A stretch of 64,000 bases of DNA from Enterococcus crotali (GTDB taxonomy: Bacteria > Bacillota > Bacilli > Lactobacillales > Enterococcaceae), in the NCBI RefSeq assembly GCF_000633635.1, contig NZ_AYPQ01000001.1:424-64423 (forward strand). The letters are read 5' to 3'. The notes under the pieces were generated by a model that worked only from the letters and a program-made list of their open reading frames with translations, was not told the DNA's origin and did no database searches. The first letter of the stretch is position 1. Every line of letters starts with the position of its first letter. The position numbers were made by a program, and so were the translations under genes. Below, piece by piece: positions 28,678-38,351 of the stretch.

Positions 28678-28866
28678 TGAGGTTGGGTCAGAAGTGTTTA
28701 CCCCGAGAACCAAGTAGGTACCGTTCTACATCAGCTCACACTTCGCTGTGTTTCACAGGAATTTCAGCTTATTTCTGAAGGTGGGGGCTTCTGCTACCAC
28801 CGTTTATTCAGATTTAGAGCCCTGAACAAAACTGATTTTTAGTTTTGTTCAGGGCTCTTTTTTATT
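28678..28866 (+). repeat. structured intergenic repeat (copy B)
   Basis: It begins GAGGTTGGGTCAGAAGTGTTTA, nearly identical to the copy at 59011. CAGAAG-TGTTTACCCC can pair with GGGGGCTTCTG 80 bp later. The 3' part is a strong terminator: AGAGCCCTGAACAAAACT (28816-28833) pairs with AGTTTTGTTCAGGGCTCT (28841-28858) before a T-run. It follows the CHY gene and precedes the mannitol operator region. Confidence 0.75.
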
Positions 28867-28901
28867 CGGAAATCATTTGTCTGAGGAAAGTCTTTTTCAT
28901 T

Positions 28902-28926
28902 TTTTGTCCAAGTACTTTGGACAAAA
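28902..28926 (+). promoter_or_regulatory. palindromic operator upstream of mtl promoter
   Basis: TTTTGTCCAA and TTGGACAAAA are perfect 10-bp inverted arms around GTACT. The site ends 16 bp upstream of the -35 box. It is a candidate binding site for the MtlR activator encoded in the operon; it only partly resembles the MtlR consensus known from Bacillus. Confidence 0.6.
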
Positions 28927-28942
28927 CTACATTTTGATCTTC

Positions 28943-28971
28943 TTGTATCCTTTTAAGTGAGCGTTTACAAT
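28943..28971 (+). promoter_or_regulatory. mtl promoter overlapped by a cre site
   Basis: TTGTAT (28943-28948), a 17-bp spacer and TACAAT (28966-28971). The reverse complement of 28956-28969 is TGTAAACGCTCACT, which fits cre (TGWAANCGNTNWCA) at 13 of 14 positions and covers the -10. CcpA would block this promoter directly. Confidence 0.75.
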
Positions 28972-28976
28972 ATAGG

Positions 28977-29017
28977 AGACAACAAAGTGTTGTCTAAGAG
29001 CAGATCTGCGCAGATCT
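28977..29017 (+). other. hairpins at the 5' end of the mtl leader
   Basis: AGACAAC pairs with GTTGTCT (28977-28995). AGATCTGCGCAGATCT (29002-29017) is a perfect 16-bp palindrome. Both lie just after the predicted transcription start and could stabilise the mRNA end or bind a regulator. Confidence 0.5.
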
Positions 29018-29070
29018 AAAGACATTATATTTTAAGAAGTTTATTGGGCTTCAAGAGCTAATTTCTCGGG

Positions 29071-29340
29071 TCGAGACTAAACGAGCTCTTCAGCTTTTAT
29101 GTTATCTAGCTTCAAGAGCTAGTCTCTCGGGAAAAAGATAAAAATGGAGTGAGCCAAAGAGCGCCTCAATCCATTTGTCCTATTTTCCATTCGAGACTAA
29201 ACGAGCTCTTTCAGCTTTTATGTTATCTAGCTTCAAGAGCTAGTCTCTCGGGAAAAAGATAAAAATGGAGTGAGCCAAAGAGCGTCTCAATCCATTTGTC
29301 CTATTTTCCATTCGAGACTAAATGAGCTCTCTCAGCTTTT
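29071..29340 (+). repeat. tandem ~120-bp repeat in the mtlA leader
   Basis: Units at 29071-29190 and 29191-29311 are almost identical (one extra T and one C/T change). They are followed by a partial third unit (29312-29340) and preceded by a partial copy (29048-29070). Each unit holds two potential hairpins: GAGACTA...TAGTCTC with an inner GCTCTT/AAGAGC stem, and AAATGGAGTGAG...CTCAATCCATTT. No open frame is present. The array sits in the long untranslated leader between the promoter and the mtlA ribosome site. Confidence 0.85.
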
Positions 29341-29357
29341 AATTTAGGAGGAAAAAG

Positions 29358-30803
29358 ATGGAACAAACACATGGAAATCTAAAAGTGAAAGTTCAGCAAT
29401 TCGGCAGTTTTCTTAGTGGAATGATTATGCCTAATATTGGGGCATTTATTGCTTGGGGGATTTTGACAGCTTTATTCATCCCAACAGGCTGGTTCCCTAA
29501 TGAACAATTAAATGAAATAACAGGTCCGACAATTACTTATCTGTTGCCCATCTTGATTGGGTTTACAGGTGGGCGTCTAGTGTACGACATTCGTGGTGGA
29601 GTCGTTGGGGCAATGGTGACAATGGGAGTAATCACAGGTGCCGATATTCCAATGTTTCTTGGTGCAATGATAGTTGGACCAGCTGGAGCTTATTGTATTA
29701 AGAAGTTTGACGAGCTTGTTGATGGAAAAATCAAACCAGGCTTTGAAATGTTAGTTAATAATTTTTCTTCTGGTATCTTAGCTTCGATTTTAGCCATTAT
29801 TGCTTATTTGATTGTCGGGCCTGCTGTAGAAGCTTTGAATAACGGTTTAGCAACGGGTGTTGGCTTCTTAGTAGAAAATGGCTTACTTCCTTTAGCGAGT
29901 ATTTTTGTTGAGCCAGCTAAAGTGCTGTTTTTGAATAATGCGATCAATCATGGCGTAATTAGCCCGATTGCAATTGAGCAGGCTGCTGAAACTGGTCGCT
30001 CGGTATTGTTTTTATTGGAATCAAATCCTGGACCTGGATTAGGCATTTTGTTGGCATACACGTTTTTTGGTCGAGGAAGTGCCAAACAAACTGCACCAGG
30101 GGCTATCATCATTCATTTTTTAGGTGGAATTCATGAAATTTATTTTCCATATATTTTGATGAAACCAGCGTTGATTCTTTCAGCAATCGGCGGAGGAATG
30201 GCTGGTGTAATGACATTTTCACTATTTAATGCTGGATTAGTTGCACCAGCTTCACCAGGGAGTATTTTTGCAATTTTAGCAATGACTCCTCGTGATGGTT
30301 ATTTAGGCGTATTTGCTGGAATCATCGTGGCAACGGTCGTTTCATTTGCTGTTTCAGCTGTTATCTTGAACACATCTAAGGCGACGGATCAAACGATTGA
30401 AGCGGCTTCTGAGAAAGCAAGTGCCTTAAAGGGTCGCAAGACAATAACTGTAGATGCGGGAACTAGTTTTTCAGCATCTGAAAAACTAAGTGATACAGTA
30501 GAGCTGCTTGCGAATACGAAAAAAATTATTTTTGCTTGTGATGCAGGAATGGGTTCAAGTGCGATGGGCGCCTCAGTCTTACGTAACAAAGTCAAAAAGG
30601 CTGGTTTGTCGATTGAGGTGGTTAACTCTGCTATTGCTCAGCTTCCAAATGATGCTGATATTATAATAACTCATAGAGATCTGACTACGCGAGCAAAAGA
30701 AAAAGTACCGCAAGCTTATCATGTATCTGTTGATAATTTTTTAAGCAGTACGAAATACGATGAATTAGTTGGAAAATTAACAGCAGTACAAACTTCTGTT
30801 TAA
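29358..30803 (+). CDS. mtlA: mannitol-specific PTS enzyme IICB
   Basis: 481 aa. The EIIC membrane domain spans about residues 1-340 and includes GGIHEIYFPYILMKP, the conserved sugar-binding region. The EIIB domain at the C-terminus carries the phosphorylated cysteine in IIFACDAGMGSSAMGA (about residue 395). The EIIA domain of the enterobacterial protein is absent; mtlF supplies it. TAGGAGG precedes the ATG. It imports and phosphorylates mannitol to mannitol-1-phosphate, and is the first gene of mtlA-R-F-D. Confidence 0.95.
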   Translation: MEQTHGNLKVKVQQFGSFLSGMIMPNIGAFIAWGILTALFIPTGWFPNEQLNEITGPTITYLLPILIGFTGGRLVYDIRGGVVGAMVTMGVITGADIPMFLGAMIVGPAGAYCIKKFDELVDGKIKPGFEMLVNNFSSGILASILAIIAYLIVGPAVEALNNGLATGVGFLVENGLLPLASIFVEPAKVLFLNNAINHGVISPIAIEQAAETGRSVLFLLESNPGPGLGILLAYTFFGRGSAKQTAPGAIIIHFLGGIHEIYFPYILMKPALILSAIGGGMAGVMTFSLFNAGLVAPASPGSIFAILAMTPRDGYLGVFAGIIVATVVSFAVSAVILNTSKATDQTIEAASEKASALKGRKTITVDAGTSFSASEKLSDTVELLANTKKIIFACDAGMGSSAMGASVLRNKVKKAGLSIEVVNSAIAQLPNDADIIITHRDLTTRAKEKVPQAYHVSVDNFLSSTKYDELVGKLTAVQTSV

Positions 30804-30833
30804 ATAGGTAAATATTTCTAAAGGAGGAATTTC

Positions 30834-32905
30834 ATGTATCTTTCAGCACGAGCTAGACTAATCCTGGAACAACTGTTGATCAATAATCGGCCAGTTTTTA
30901 TTAAAGAGTTAGCAGAAGACTTGGGTGTCAGTGAGCGGACAATTCGGCGTGATTTAAAGGAAGTAGAGGCCACTTTAACTTCTTATCAGTTGAAACTGGT
31001 GAAAGAACAGGGGATTTTAACTTTAGAAGGACCAGACTCTGCTAGGCAAAATTTTCGTTGGCAATTGATGGATTTATCATATAACGAATATAGCCAGAAG
31101 AGCGTCAGCAAAAAATTCTTAAAGCGTTATTAAAAGAAGAGGGCTTGAAGTTAGTAGGATTAGCAAATGATTTAAATGTTACCATTTCAACAATTAGCAA
31201 TGACCTGACTAGAATAGCAGAACGGCTACCTAAAACGGTTACTATTGAAAGAAAAAGGGGATTGGGTGTTTCTTTACAAGCCGATGAAGCACAAAAAAGA
31301 GGATTGTTAAGTGAACTATTTGGGAAGCAATTTCCAGATTACCAACTACTAAAATTTTTTCAAGAAAAATCCCGTACCGTAGCTACTAATGACCGAGTCG
31401 AAGGACGACTACTGGAGTTGGTCAGTGAAGAATTATTAGAAAAAGTCGAACACAATGTTCGTTTTTGGCGTATAAATAATCCCGATGAGATCAGTGATGA
31501 AGCCTATGCTAATTTGATCGTACATATTTCAATTTCGGTAGAACGGATGATTGCAGGAAACTTTATTCAATTATCTACAAGTAGTGATCAGATCCACTAT
31601 CCAGAATTTGAAACGGCAAAACAATTGTTGGCTGCTATCTTAGAAATGGAACCAGAGTTTGTTCCAGAAGGCGAGGCAATCTATGTCACTTCTCATCTTA
31701 GAGGAGTAAAAATCACGCAAAGTAATACTCATCATTTGGAAAGTGAAGAATTAGAAGTGAGAGTTTTGGTTAACAGGCTGATTGAACAAGTGGAGCGTGA
31801 ACTAGAGCAAGAGTTACCTAAGGAGCTTTTAAGTAAAGGGTTGATTGCTCACTTACGCCCTACAGTAAGACGTTTGCAGCAAGGAATGCGGATTTATAAC
31901 CCACTAATCCATTCGATCAAACAAGATTATCCAGATTTGTTTAATGTTATTCGGCAGGCGTTCGATTCCGTCTATCAAGAGAGTGTTGCACCAGATGAGG
32001 AGATTGGTTATTTAGTACTTCATTTTGGCGCAGTACTCCTACAACTGGAAAGTGAGTATAGTTTTTCTGGATTAGTAGTGTGTGCTAGCGGAATCGGGAC
32101 ATCTAGAATGCTAGTCACTCGATTACGTCAACGAATCCCACAACTAAAAAAATTGGAAACAGTCTCTTTATTTGAACTAAGAAAAAAACAATCTGAGGGA
32201 GACTATCATGTGATCATTTCAACGATTGATTTAGGTCCAGTGGATTTTGATTATTTTTTAGTTTCGCCAATCTTGTCTGAAAGAGAGTTATCTCAAATCA
32301 GTGTATTTTTGAAAAGTTTGCATAGTGGATCCCACAAAAAAGTTGCAGATGAAAAAAAAGCTGTCGAACTTACTTTACTTGAAGCGACTCACTTTTTAGA
32401 AAAAAGGCAGCGATTTACATCAATTGTTCTTACTATTTTAGGCAATTTCAACTATTCCAAATTAAATGAACATCTAGGGACGACCGAAGATACGATTCGA
32501 GTCATATGTACGCAACTTTTGGAAAAGGAGCCTGGACTAGATATCGAAACACTAGTCAGAACTTTCCTAAATGATAGCACGTGGAAATCTTTTGGAATTC
32601 CAGGTACAAAGATCGGTATGTTCCATGCGCGTAATGAATCAATTAAGGAACCTGTCTTCCAGTTGTTTTCATTAGAAAAATCAATCTCGATCGAAACCAT
32701 GGATCGGGCTGTGATAGCGGTTGACCGAATTGTTTTACTTTTAGTTCCAGAAAAGTTTTCACAAGAGGGTCTGGAAGTGGTTAGTCATATTAGTATGCTG
32801 TTTGTTGAGGATAAACAAATGATCCAGCTTTTAGAACAGGGAGTCAATGAAGCGATCACTACTTATTTTGTCCAAAAAATGCTCTCTTATTTAGAAACGA
32901 TTTAA
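30834..32905 (+). pseudogene. mtlR: mannitol operon activator MtlR, split by a one-base deletion
   Basis: Two frames together make a normal MtlR of about 690 aa. The first (30834-31133) has an HTH (LAEDLGVSERTIRRDLKEVE). The second (31145-32905) has a second HTH, two PRD domains, an EIIB-like domain with VVCASGIGTSRM and an EIIA-like C-terminus. The break is near 31094: restoring one C (AGC CCA GAA GAG) gives SPEERQQKILKALLKEEGLK in one continuous frame. With only one base missing and no other decay, a sequencing error is as likely as a real mutation. If real, mannitol induction would be lost. Confidence 0.9.
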
Positions 32906-32948
32906 CTTTGACAACAAATTCAATACTCAAGTTCAAGGAGGAGATAAA

Positions 32949-33383
32949 ATGATCACATTAAAAAGAGAAGATATTGCTTTGAATCAAAGCTTTGATAATA
33001 AAAAATCTGCAATTGAAGCAGCAGGTCAACACTTGGTAAACCAAGGGTATGTAAGTGATGAGTATATTGATAAGATGATCGAACGAGATGAATTAACCAC
33101 AACATATATTGGCAATATGGTAGCGATTCCTCATGGGACAGATGAGTCGAAACATTTGATCAATCGAACAGGAATCGTCATCTTACAAGTACCAGAAGGG
33201 GTTGATTTTGATGGGAACGAAGTGAAATTGCTGATTGGTATAGCAGGTCTAGGTGACGAACACTTGGAATTATTGGCTAGTATCGCTTTGGTTTGTTCTG
33301 AAATAGAAAGTGTCGAACAAGTGATTGCAGCCAAAACAGAGGCTAAGATCATTGAACTGTTCAAGGAAGAGGTGATGTCATGA
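32949..33383 (+). CDS. mtlF: mannitol-specific PTS enzyme IIA
   Basis: 144 aa, a single EIIA(Mtl/Fru) domain. The phosphorylated histidine is in MVAIPHGTDES (about residue 61). It passes phosphate from HPr to the EIIB domain of MtlA. AAGGAGGAG precedes ATG 32949, and the stop overlaps the mtlD start by 4 bp. Confidence 0.95.
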   Translation: MITLKREDIALNQSFDNKKSAIEAAGQHLVNQGYVSDEYIDKMIERDELTTTYIGNMVAIPHGTDESKHLINRTGIVILQVPEGVDFDGNEVKLLIGIAGLGDEHLELLASIALVCSEIESVEQVIAAKTEAKIIELFKEEVMS

Positions 33384-34531
33384 AAAAAATTGCCGTTCAT
33401 TTTGGTGCAGGGAATATTGGTCGGGGGTTTATTGGCTGGTTGTTAGTCCAAGCAGGTTATCAAGTGATTTTTGCTGATGTCGATGATCGTATCGTAAAAG
33501 AAATCAATACACAAGAACAATACGAAGTTATTCTGGCAAATGTTGAGCAGGAACAGTTCACTGTAAAAGGAATCAAAGCGGTCAATAGTGCGACGGATTC
33601 TGAAAAACTAGCAACTTATATCAGTGAAGCGGAAATTGTGACCACAGCGGTCGGACCAACTATTTTACCCAAACTAGCGGAAGTTATTGCTAAAGGGATA
33701 GAATCAAGGGTTGATACGAATCGACATTTGACGGTGATTGCCTGTGAGAACATGATTGGTGGTTCTGAAATCCTTCAAGCCGCTGTAATACCCTTATTAA
33801 GCTCGAAAGCTCAAAAATATGCTCATGAATTCATCGCATTTCCTAATTCAGCAGTTGATCGCATTGTGCCTAATCAAAAACATGAAAATCTGTTAACTGT
33901 AACAGTCGAACCTTTTTATGAATGGGTGGTGGAAAAGCCGGCGCAAGAAAAAAATGCTCCGAAGATTATGGGATTAAACTATGTGCCGGATTTAACCCCT
34001 TATATTGAACGAAAATTATTTACAGTCAATACAGGACATGCTGTGACTGCCTATTTTGGCCATATGAGAAATATCGACTCTATTGAAGATGCGATTCATA
34101 ATGAAAAAGTTCTCTTTATTGTGCGGAGTGCATTAGAAGAAACAGGCGCTTTACTGGAGAAAAAATTCCAATTTTCTCATCAAGAACATCAAGCGTACAT
34201 TGATAAAATCATTGAGCGCTTTAAAAATCCTTATGTTTCAGATTATGTGACACGTGTTGGTCGATCGCCGATTAGAAAAATAGGCGAGAATGATCGATTT
34301 ATCCAGCCGGCAAGGCAATTTGTAGAAGCCTTTAATGAAACACCAAAAGCCTTAGCAATCGCAATTGCCGCAGCAATGAAATTTAAAGAACCTAGTGATG
34401 AAGAAGCATGCGCCTTGCAAGAGGCAATCAAGGAACAGGGTCTAGATAATACGATCGAACGATTTACTGGTTTGAAACCTTATACAAAATTATTTGAAAA
34501 AATTCGTACTTCTTATTATGAATTAGTATAA
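33380..34531 (+). CDS. mtlD: mannitol-1-phosphate 5-dehydrogenase
   Basis: 383 aa, normal length. The N-terminal NAD-binding motif is HFGAGNIGRGFIG, and the catalytic region includes NTGHAVTAYFGH. It oxidises mannitol-1-phosphate to fructose-6-phosphate. It is the last gene of the operon, ending at a long terminator stem. Confidence 0.96.
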   Translation: MKKIAVHFGAGNIGRGFIGWLLVQAGYQVIFADVDDRIVKEINTQEQYEVILANVEQEQFTVKGIKAVNSATDSEKLATYISEAEIVTTAVGPTILPKLAEVIAKGIESRVDTNRHLTVIACENMIGGSEILQAAVIPLLSSKAQKYAHEFIAFPNSAVDRIVPNQKHENLLTVTVEPFYEWVVEKPAQEKNAPKIMGLNYVPDLTPYIERKLFTVNTGHAVTAYFGHMRNIDSIEDAIHNEKVLFIVRSALEETGALLEKKFQFSHQEHQAYIDKIIERFKNPYVSDYVTRVGRSPIRKIGENDRFIQPARQFVEAFNETPKALAIAIAAAMKFKEPSDEEACALQEAIKEQGLDNTIERFTGLKPYTKLFEKIRTSYYELV

Positions 34532-34535
34532 TAAC

Positions 34536-34586
34536 AAAGACAAGAGCTATTCAATGCGTTTTCTGCATTGAATAGCTCTTGTCTTT
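34536..34586. terminator. long bidirectional terminator between mtlD and telA
   Basis: A perfect 22-bp stem starts AAAGACAAGAGC (34536) and closes with GCTCTTGTCTTT (to 34586) around a 7-nt loop. It serves mtlD and the convergent telA gene. Confidence 0.9.
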
Positions 34587-34608
34587 CTTACAAATTTTCA
34601 GTCACATT

Positions 34609-35796
34609 TTACTGAGTTAATTCTAATAGCTTGCTCTTTAAATCTTCTTCCATATGACCTAATTCGATTTCAGCAGCACGGCGTTTTTCTTTTCCTTCTT
34701 GCTGGATTCGTAAGGTTTCTTGGATTGTTTCAACTAAATCATTTTGTGTTTTTTGTAAGGTATCAATATCAACGATACCGCGCTCATTTTCTTTAGCCGT
34801 CTCGATTGCAGAGATTTTCAGCATTTCAGAATTTTTCTTCAATAGATCATTCGTCGTTTCAGATACTTGACGCTGCGCAGTAACAGCGTCTTTTTGACGT
34901 AATAGCGTCAATGCAATGACCACTTGGTTTTTCCAAAGAGGAATCGCAGTGTTGATTGAAGCTTGGATTTTTTCAGCCAAAGCTTGGTTTGTATTTTGAA
35001 TCAAACGAATTTGTGGTGCTTGCTGAATCGTGATTTGACGAGCTAAACGTAAATCATGTGTTCGCTTATCTAAACGATCTAAAAATTGCGTGTAATCATT
35101 GGCGATTTGAACATCCATTTGATCACCAGATTCTTCCGCTTTTTTCATCGCTTCAGGGATGATCGTTGTCTGTAATTCCTCCATCTTCAATTCACCAGCT
35201 GCAATATAGATATTCAGAGCATCAAAATAGTCTTTATTTTTATTATATAGTTGGTCTAACATAAGATTATCTTTTAAAAGACCGTTTTTTTCATGGTCTA
35301 ATTTGATTGAAATTTTATCGATTTGCGCACCAATTTTTTGGTATTTGGCAGTGATTTCAAAAACGGATTGCTTCACCTTACCAAGCATTTTTGAAAAGAA
35401 ATTACCTTCACCAGCACGTAACTGATCTGGATTGGCTTCATTCAAACGATACATCAAATCGGTAAGCGAATCACCAACAGGACCAATATCTTGAGCTTGA
35501 ACATGGTTTAACATCGATTGTGAAAATTCACTTAACTTTGTTTGAGCTGCAGAACCGTATGTAATGACAGCTTGAGAATCTTGAACATCGATTTTTGAAG
35601 CAAGTTCTCTTGCTTGGGCTTGTCTGTCTGCAGGTAGTTTGTCCACTAAGCGATTAGCGACTTGCTGCTCTTGCAAAGCTGAAATCTCACTTTGCTGAGT
35701 TGTAGTCAATGAATCGACTGGTGTCGAAAACGGATTATTTAATAAATCATCCAGTGTATCATTTACTGGGGTTACATTTTTTGGATCATTTTCCAT
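34609..35796 (-). CDS. TelA/KlaA-family protein (toxic-anion resistance family)
   Basis: 395 aa from the ATG at 35796, preceded by TAGGAGGAATC; an upstream in-frame start at 35823 lies before this ribosome site. The protein is almost entirely helical, as in TelA (PF05816), with no membrane segments. Family members were linked to tellurite resistance and, in Bacillus (YaaN) and Listeria, to envelope or antimicrobial tolerance; the biochemical role is not known. It follows the xpaC-like gene, a pairing also found in Bacillus (xpaC-yaaN). Confidence 0.88.
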   Translation of the reverse strand: MENDPKNVTPVNDTLDDLLNNPFSTPVDSLTTTQQSEISALQEQQVANRLVDKLPADRQAQARELASKIDVQDSQAVITYGSAAQTKLSEFSQSMLNHVQAQDIGPVGDSLTDLMYRLNEANPDQLRAGEGNFFSKMLGKVKQSVFEITAKYQKIGAQIDKISIKLDHEKNGLLKDNLMLDQLYNKNKDYFDALNIYIAAGELKMEELQTTIIPEAMKKAEESGDQMDVQIANDYTQFLDRLDKRTHDLRLARQITIQQAPQIRLIQNTNQALAEKIQASINTAIPLWKNQVVIALTLLRQKDAVTAQRQVSETTNDLLKKNSEMLKISAIETAKENERGIVDIDTLQKTQNDLVETIQETLRIQQEGKEKRRAAEIELGHMEEDLKSKLLELTQ

Positions 35797-35865
35797 TATG
35801 ATTCCTCCTAAAATTAAAAGCATAGCGGACTTGTATAGTCCGCTTAGCCAGACGTATAAAAGTAA

Positions 35866-36527
35866 CTATTCTTGATTGTTGTTACTTTCATTATCTCTTT
35901 TTAAACTATTTTTGGCAACGTTTATCTCTACATCTAGATCTTCTAGATCATCAGAGACAAATTGCTCGTAATCTTTTTTGATTAATTTAGATACTTGATC
36001 GATGATTTGAGCGCTTTCCTCTAATTTTTCATAGGTTTGTTTATTCTTGATCTCATGATCATCGATTTCTAAGTACTTACTAGTCAAATCAACTAAGTTG
36101 GGCAAGTGAGTATAAAGAAAGTGATTTGCTAAATGCAATTTTTTTGGTTCTTTCACTAATTCTTTAAAGAGTGCTTTTGAAACGCGTAATGTATCATTAC
36201 GCAAATCGATCGCTCTTAATTTAGTAGAGGCACTCATATTTTCCTGCAGTTGAACGATTTGTTTTTTAGTTATGTTCATCGTGTCGCGGAAAAAATTGAT
36301 TTCCTGATCAGTCATACCTAGGTTGGCATAATGCTCTTCTTTTGTTTTTGTGAGGTTAGGCAGTTGTTCCTCCACCCCAGTTTTTTCTTAGATCCAATAA
36401 AAAATAGAACCATAAGAATCAAAAGAACTACGGCGATGGCAGGAGTGTGTATATCAAGGGTAAGACGTAGAACGAAACCAACTAAAAATAAACAAGCAAC
36501 TATTTTGATGAATTTTCCTTTTCTCAT
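35866..36527 (-). pseudogene. XpaC-like membrane protein, split by a one-base deletion
   Basis: The N-terminal frame (start ATG 36527, GGAGGG upstream) encodes two membrane helices (KFIKIVACLFLVGFVLRL and PAIAVVLLILMVLFFIG). The next frame, open from a GTG at 36375 to 35866, encodes the cytoplasmic helical part (LPNLTKTKEEHYANLGMT...). They join if one A is added to the six-A run (plus-strand T at 36381-36386): ...SKKKTGVEEQLPNL. The joined product, about 220 aa, fits the XpaC (5-bromo-4-chloroindolyl phosphate hydrolysis) family. The alternative, two separate proteins, is less likely because the GTG lacks a clear ribosome site. Confidence 0.8.
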
Positions 36528-36803
36528 ATTAAGTTCCCTCCAATCATTCATTTCATCGAAAGTTGTTAACCTCCGCTATATAAGTTATTTTAGCACATTC
36601 AGGTCAATAAAGAATATCAGTCCAAAGGTTGATTTTAATATTTAGAGAAAATGTAAGAAATGGCAAGGAAAAACAGCACTTTTTACTACTTTAGATGTAG
36701 AATGAATAGGTCTGTTCACAAAAAAGTCAAAAAGAAACATGAGAAAAAAAGTGAAACGTGAGGTATAATAGAAGATAACGATTAGGACTAAAGGAGAAAG
36801 ATA

Positions 36804-37502
36804 GTGAAAAAATTTAAAATCATTACTATACTATTAGTAGGATTAGTGCTAACAGGTTGTTCTGGCTCTAAGGTAGTCGAAGAAGAAGATGATGATGACA
36901 TTTATATAGAAGAAACAAGTTCTAGTGTGGAAGAGCTGGGCTCTTATGGAGATGATGAAGTCTTTTATGAACCACGGGATCCTTCAGCGACAAGTGAGGC
37001 AAAAGATGAAAACAAAGTTGCCACCGAAGAAACGAAAGAACAATCAAACGATGAAAAAGGAAAAGTAGAGGTAATCAAAACTAAAAATGGCGACTTTAAG
37101 CTCGAATTGACCGATGGCTGGGAATCAGTTGAATCAAAAGAATTAAGTGATAACGCAGACGTTAGTCTAAAAAATACAGCAAATGAAGCCTACTATATGG
37201 TTTTAAGTGAAGCGAAAAATGGCTTTGACAACTTTGATGGATTTAAAAATTCTGTAGATTTATCTGATCTTGGTGAAAGAACAGATGAGAAGAAAGAGAC
37301 CATCAAATACAATGGGTTAAAAGGTGAACGTCGCACGTTTACCGCAACTAAAGAGGGTGTAGAGGTTTATTATATCTATGATTTAGTAGAAAGCAAAGAT
37401 CATTATTTACAGTGTATCAGCTGGACCTTAAACAACAAAAAAGATGAAAATAAGGCTGATTTGATTAAAATCATGAACTCTCTAGCAGAATTGGCTAAAT
37501 AA
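36804..37502 (+). CDS. lipoprotein of unknown function
   Basis: 232 aa from GTG 36804, preceded by AAAGGAGAAAG. The signal peptide ends in the lipobox LTGC (cysteine at about residue 19). A long acidic linker (about 25-85) contains EEEDDDDIYIEE. The C-terminal ~140 residues form a compact domain (FKLELTDGWESVE ... YNGLKGERRTFTATKEGVEVYYIYDLVE) that resembles PsbP-like/DUF1795-type folds, though I am not certain. It is attached to the outer face of the membrane. A TATAAT at 36764-36769 may be its -10 box. Confidence 0.8.
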   Translation: MKKFKIITILLVGLVLTGCSGSKVVEEEDDDDIYIEETSSSVEELGSYGDDEVFYEPRDPSATSEAKDENKVATEETKEQSNDEKGKVEVIKTKNGDFKLELTDGWESVESKELSDNADVSLKNTANEAYYMVLSEAKNGFDNFDGFKNSVDLSDLGERTDEKKETIKYNGLKGERRTFTATKEGVEVYYIYDLVESKDHYLQCISWTLNNKKDENKADLIKIMNSLAELAK

Positions 37503-37527
37503 GTAGCTGAAAAGTAGTACAGAGTAA

Positions 37528-37568
37528 GAGAGAAGTAAAACTAGTCAGCTAGTGGTGCTTCTCTTTAT
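37528..37568 (+). terminator. terminator after the lipoprotein gene
   Basis: AGAGAAGTAAAACTAG pairs with CTAGTGGTGCTTCTCT with small mismatches, followed by TTATTT. Confidence 0.65.
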
Positions 37569-37766
37569 TTGTATGGAAAAGTTACACCTGTCACAGCTTC
37601 TAAATACTGGTATAATTAAATAGGCTAATTTAGCATATAACACATAAATAGAAGCGATAATCATAAGAATCTTAATTTATAGCTGAGAAAGGATTCACAA
37701 AAAGAACGATAAGTGATAAAATTTCAAAATTAAGGTATTATATCCATAGAAAGATTGGTGAACTGC

Positions 37767-38351
37767 ATGATGAACTTTGAAGAGTTTGAAGAAAAGACGA
37801 TTTCTAGAAAAGAGATTTTTAAAGGACATATGATTGATGTTGTTTTAGACGAAGTGAGATTGCCAAATGGGGAGATGGGTACTCGTGAATTAGTTTTTCA
37901 TCCAGGGGCAGTTGCGGTCATTCCGATTACAGCTGACAATAAAATGATCATGGTCAAACAATTTAGAAAACCCATGGAAAAAGTTCTTTTGGAAATTCCC
38001 GCAGGAAAAATCGATCCAGGGGAACAGGATCACCCAAAAAAGACAGCTGAAAGAGAACTAGAAGAAGAAACGGGGTATCGTGCGAATCAGTTTACCTTTG
38101 TGACTTCTATGTATGTATCACCTGGTTTTGCAAACGAACTCCTTCATATTTATTATGCTGAAGACTTAGAAAAAGTTCCTAATCCCCGTCCTCAAGATGA
38201 TGACGAAGTTTTAGAATTATATACCTTGACATTAGACGAAGCGAAAGCGGAAATTGCTACTGGTCTGATTTGTGATGCAAAAACGATTTTTGCCGTACAA
38301 TATTGGGAACTACAGCAACTAAAAAAGCTGCTGAAGGAGGATAAACGATGA
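37767..38351 (+). CDS. nudF: ADP-ribose pyrophosphatase (Nudix)
   Basis: About 194 aa from ATG 37767 (ATG 37770 is equally possible; TTG 37755 is less likely). The Nudix box is GKIDPGEQDHPKKTAEREL then EEETGY, with a two-residue insertion relative to the usual spacing. LEIPAGKI and VSPGFANELLHIYYAEDL are typical of ADP-ribose pyrophosphatases. It splits ADP-ribose to AMP and ribose-5-phosphate. It overlaps the next gene by 4 bp and starts a salvage cluster with mtnN and pncA. Confidence 0.9.
   Translation: MMNFEEFEEKTISRKEIFKGHMIDVVLDEVRLPNGEMGTRELVFHPGAVAVIPITADNKMIMVKQFRKPMEKVLLEIPAGKIDPGEQDHPKKTAERELEEETGYRANQFTFVTSMYVSPGFANELLHIYYAEDLEKVPNPRPQDDDEVLELYTLTLDEAKAEIATGLICDAKTIFAVQYWELQQLKKLLKEDKR

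Noticed and set aside
29041-29345. CRISPR array in the mtl leader
   Set aside because: The repeated unit is ~120 bp with no separate spacers, and no cas genes are present; it is a tandem duplication.
34590-34605. AATTTTCAGTCACAT as a CodY box
   Set aside because: Only the left half matches the consensus, and it lies between the 3' ends of convergent genes.
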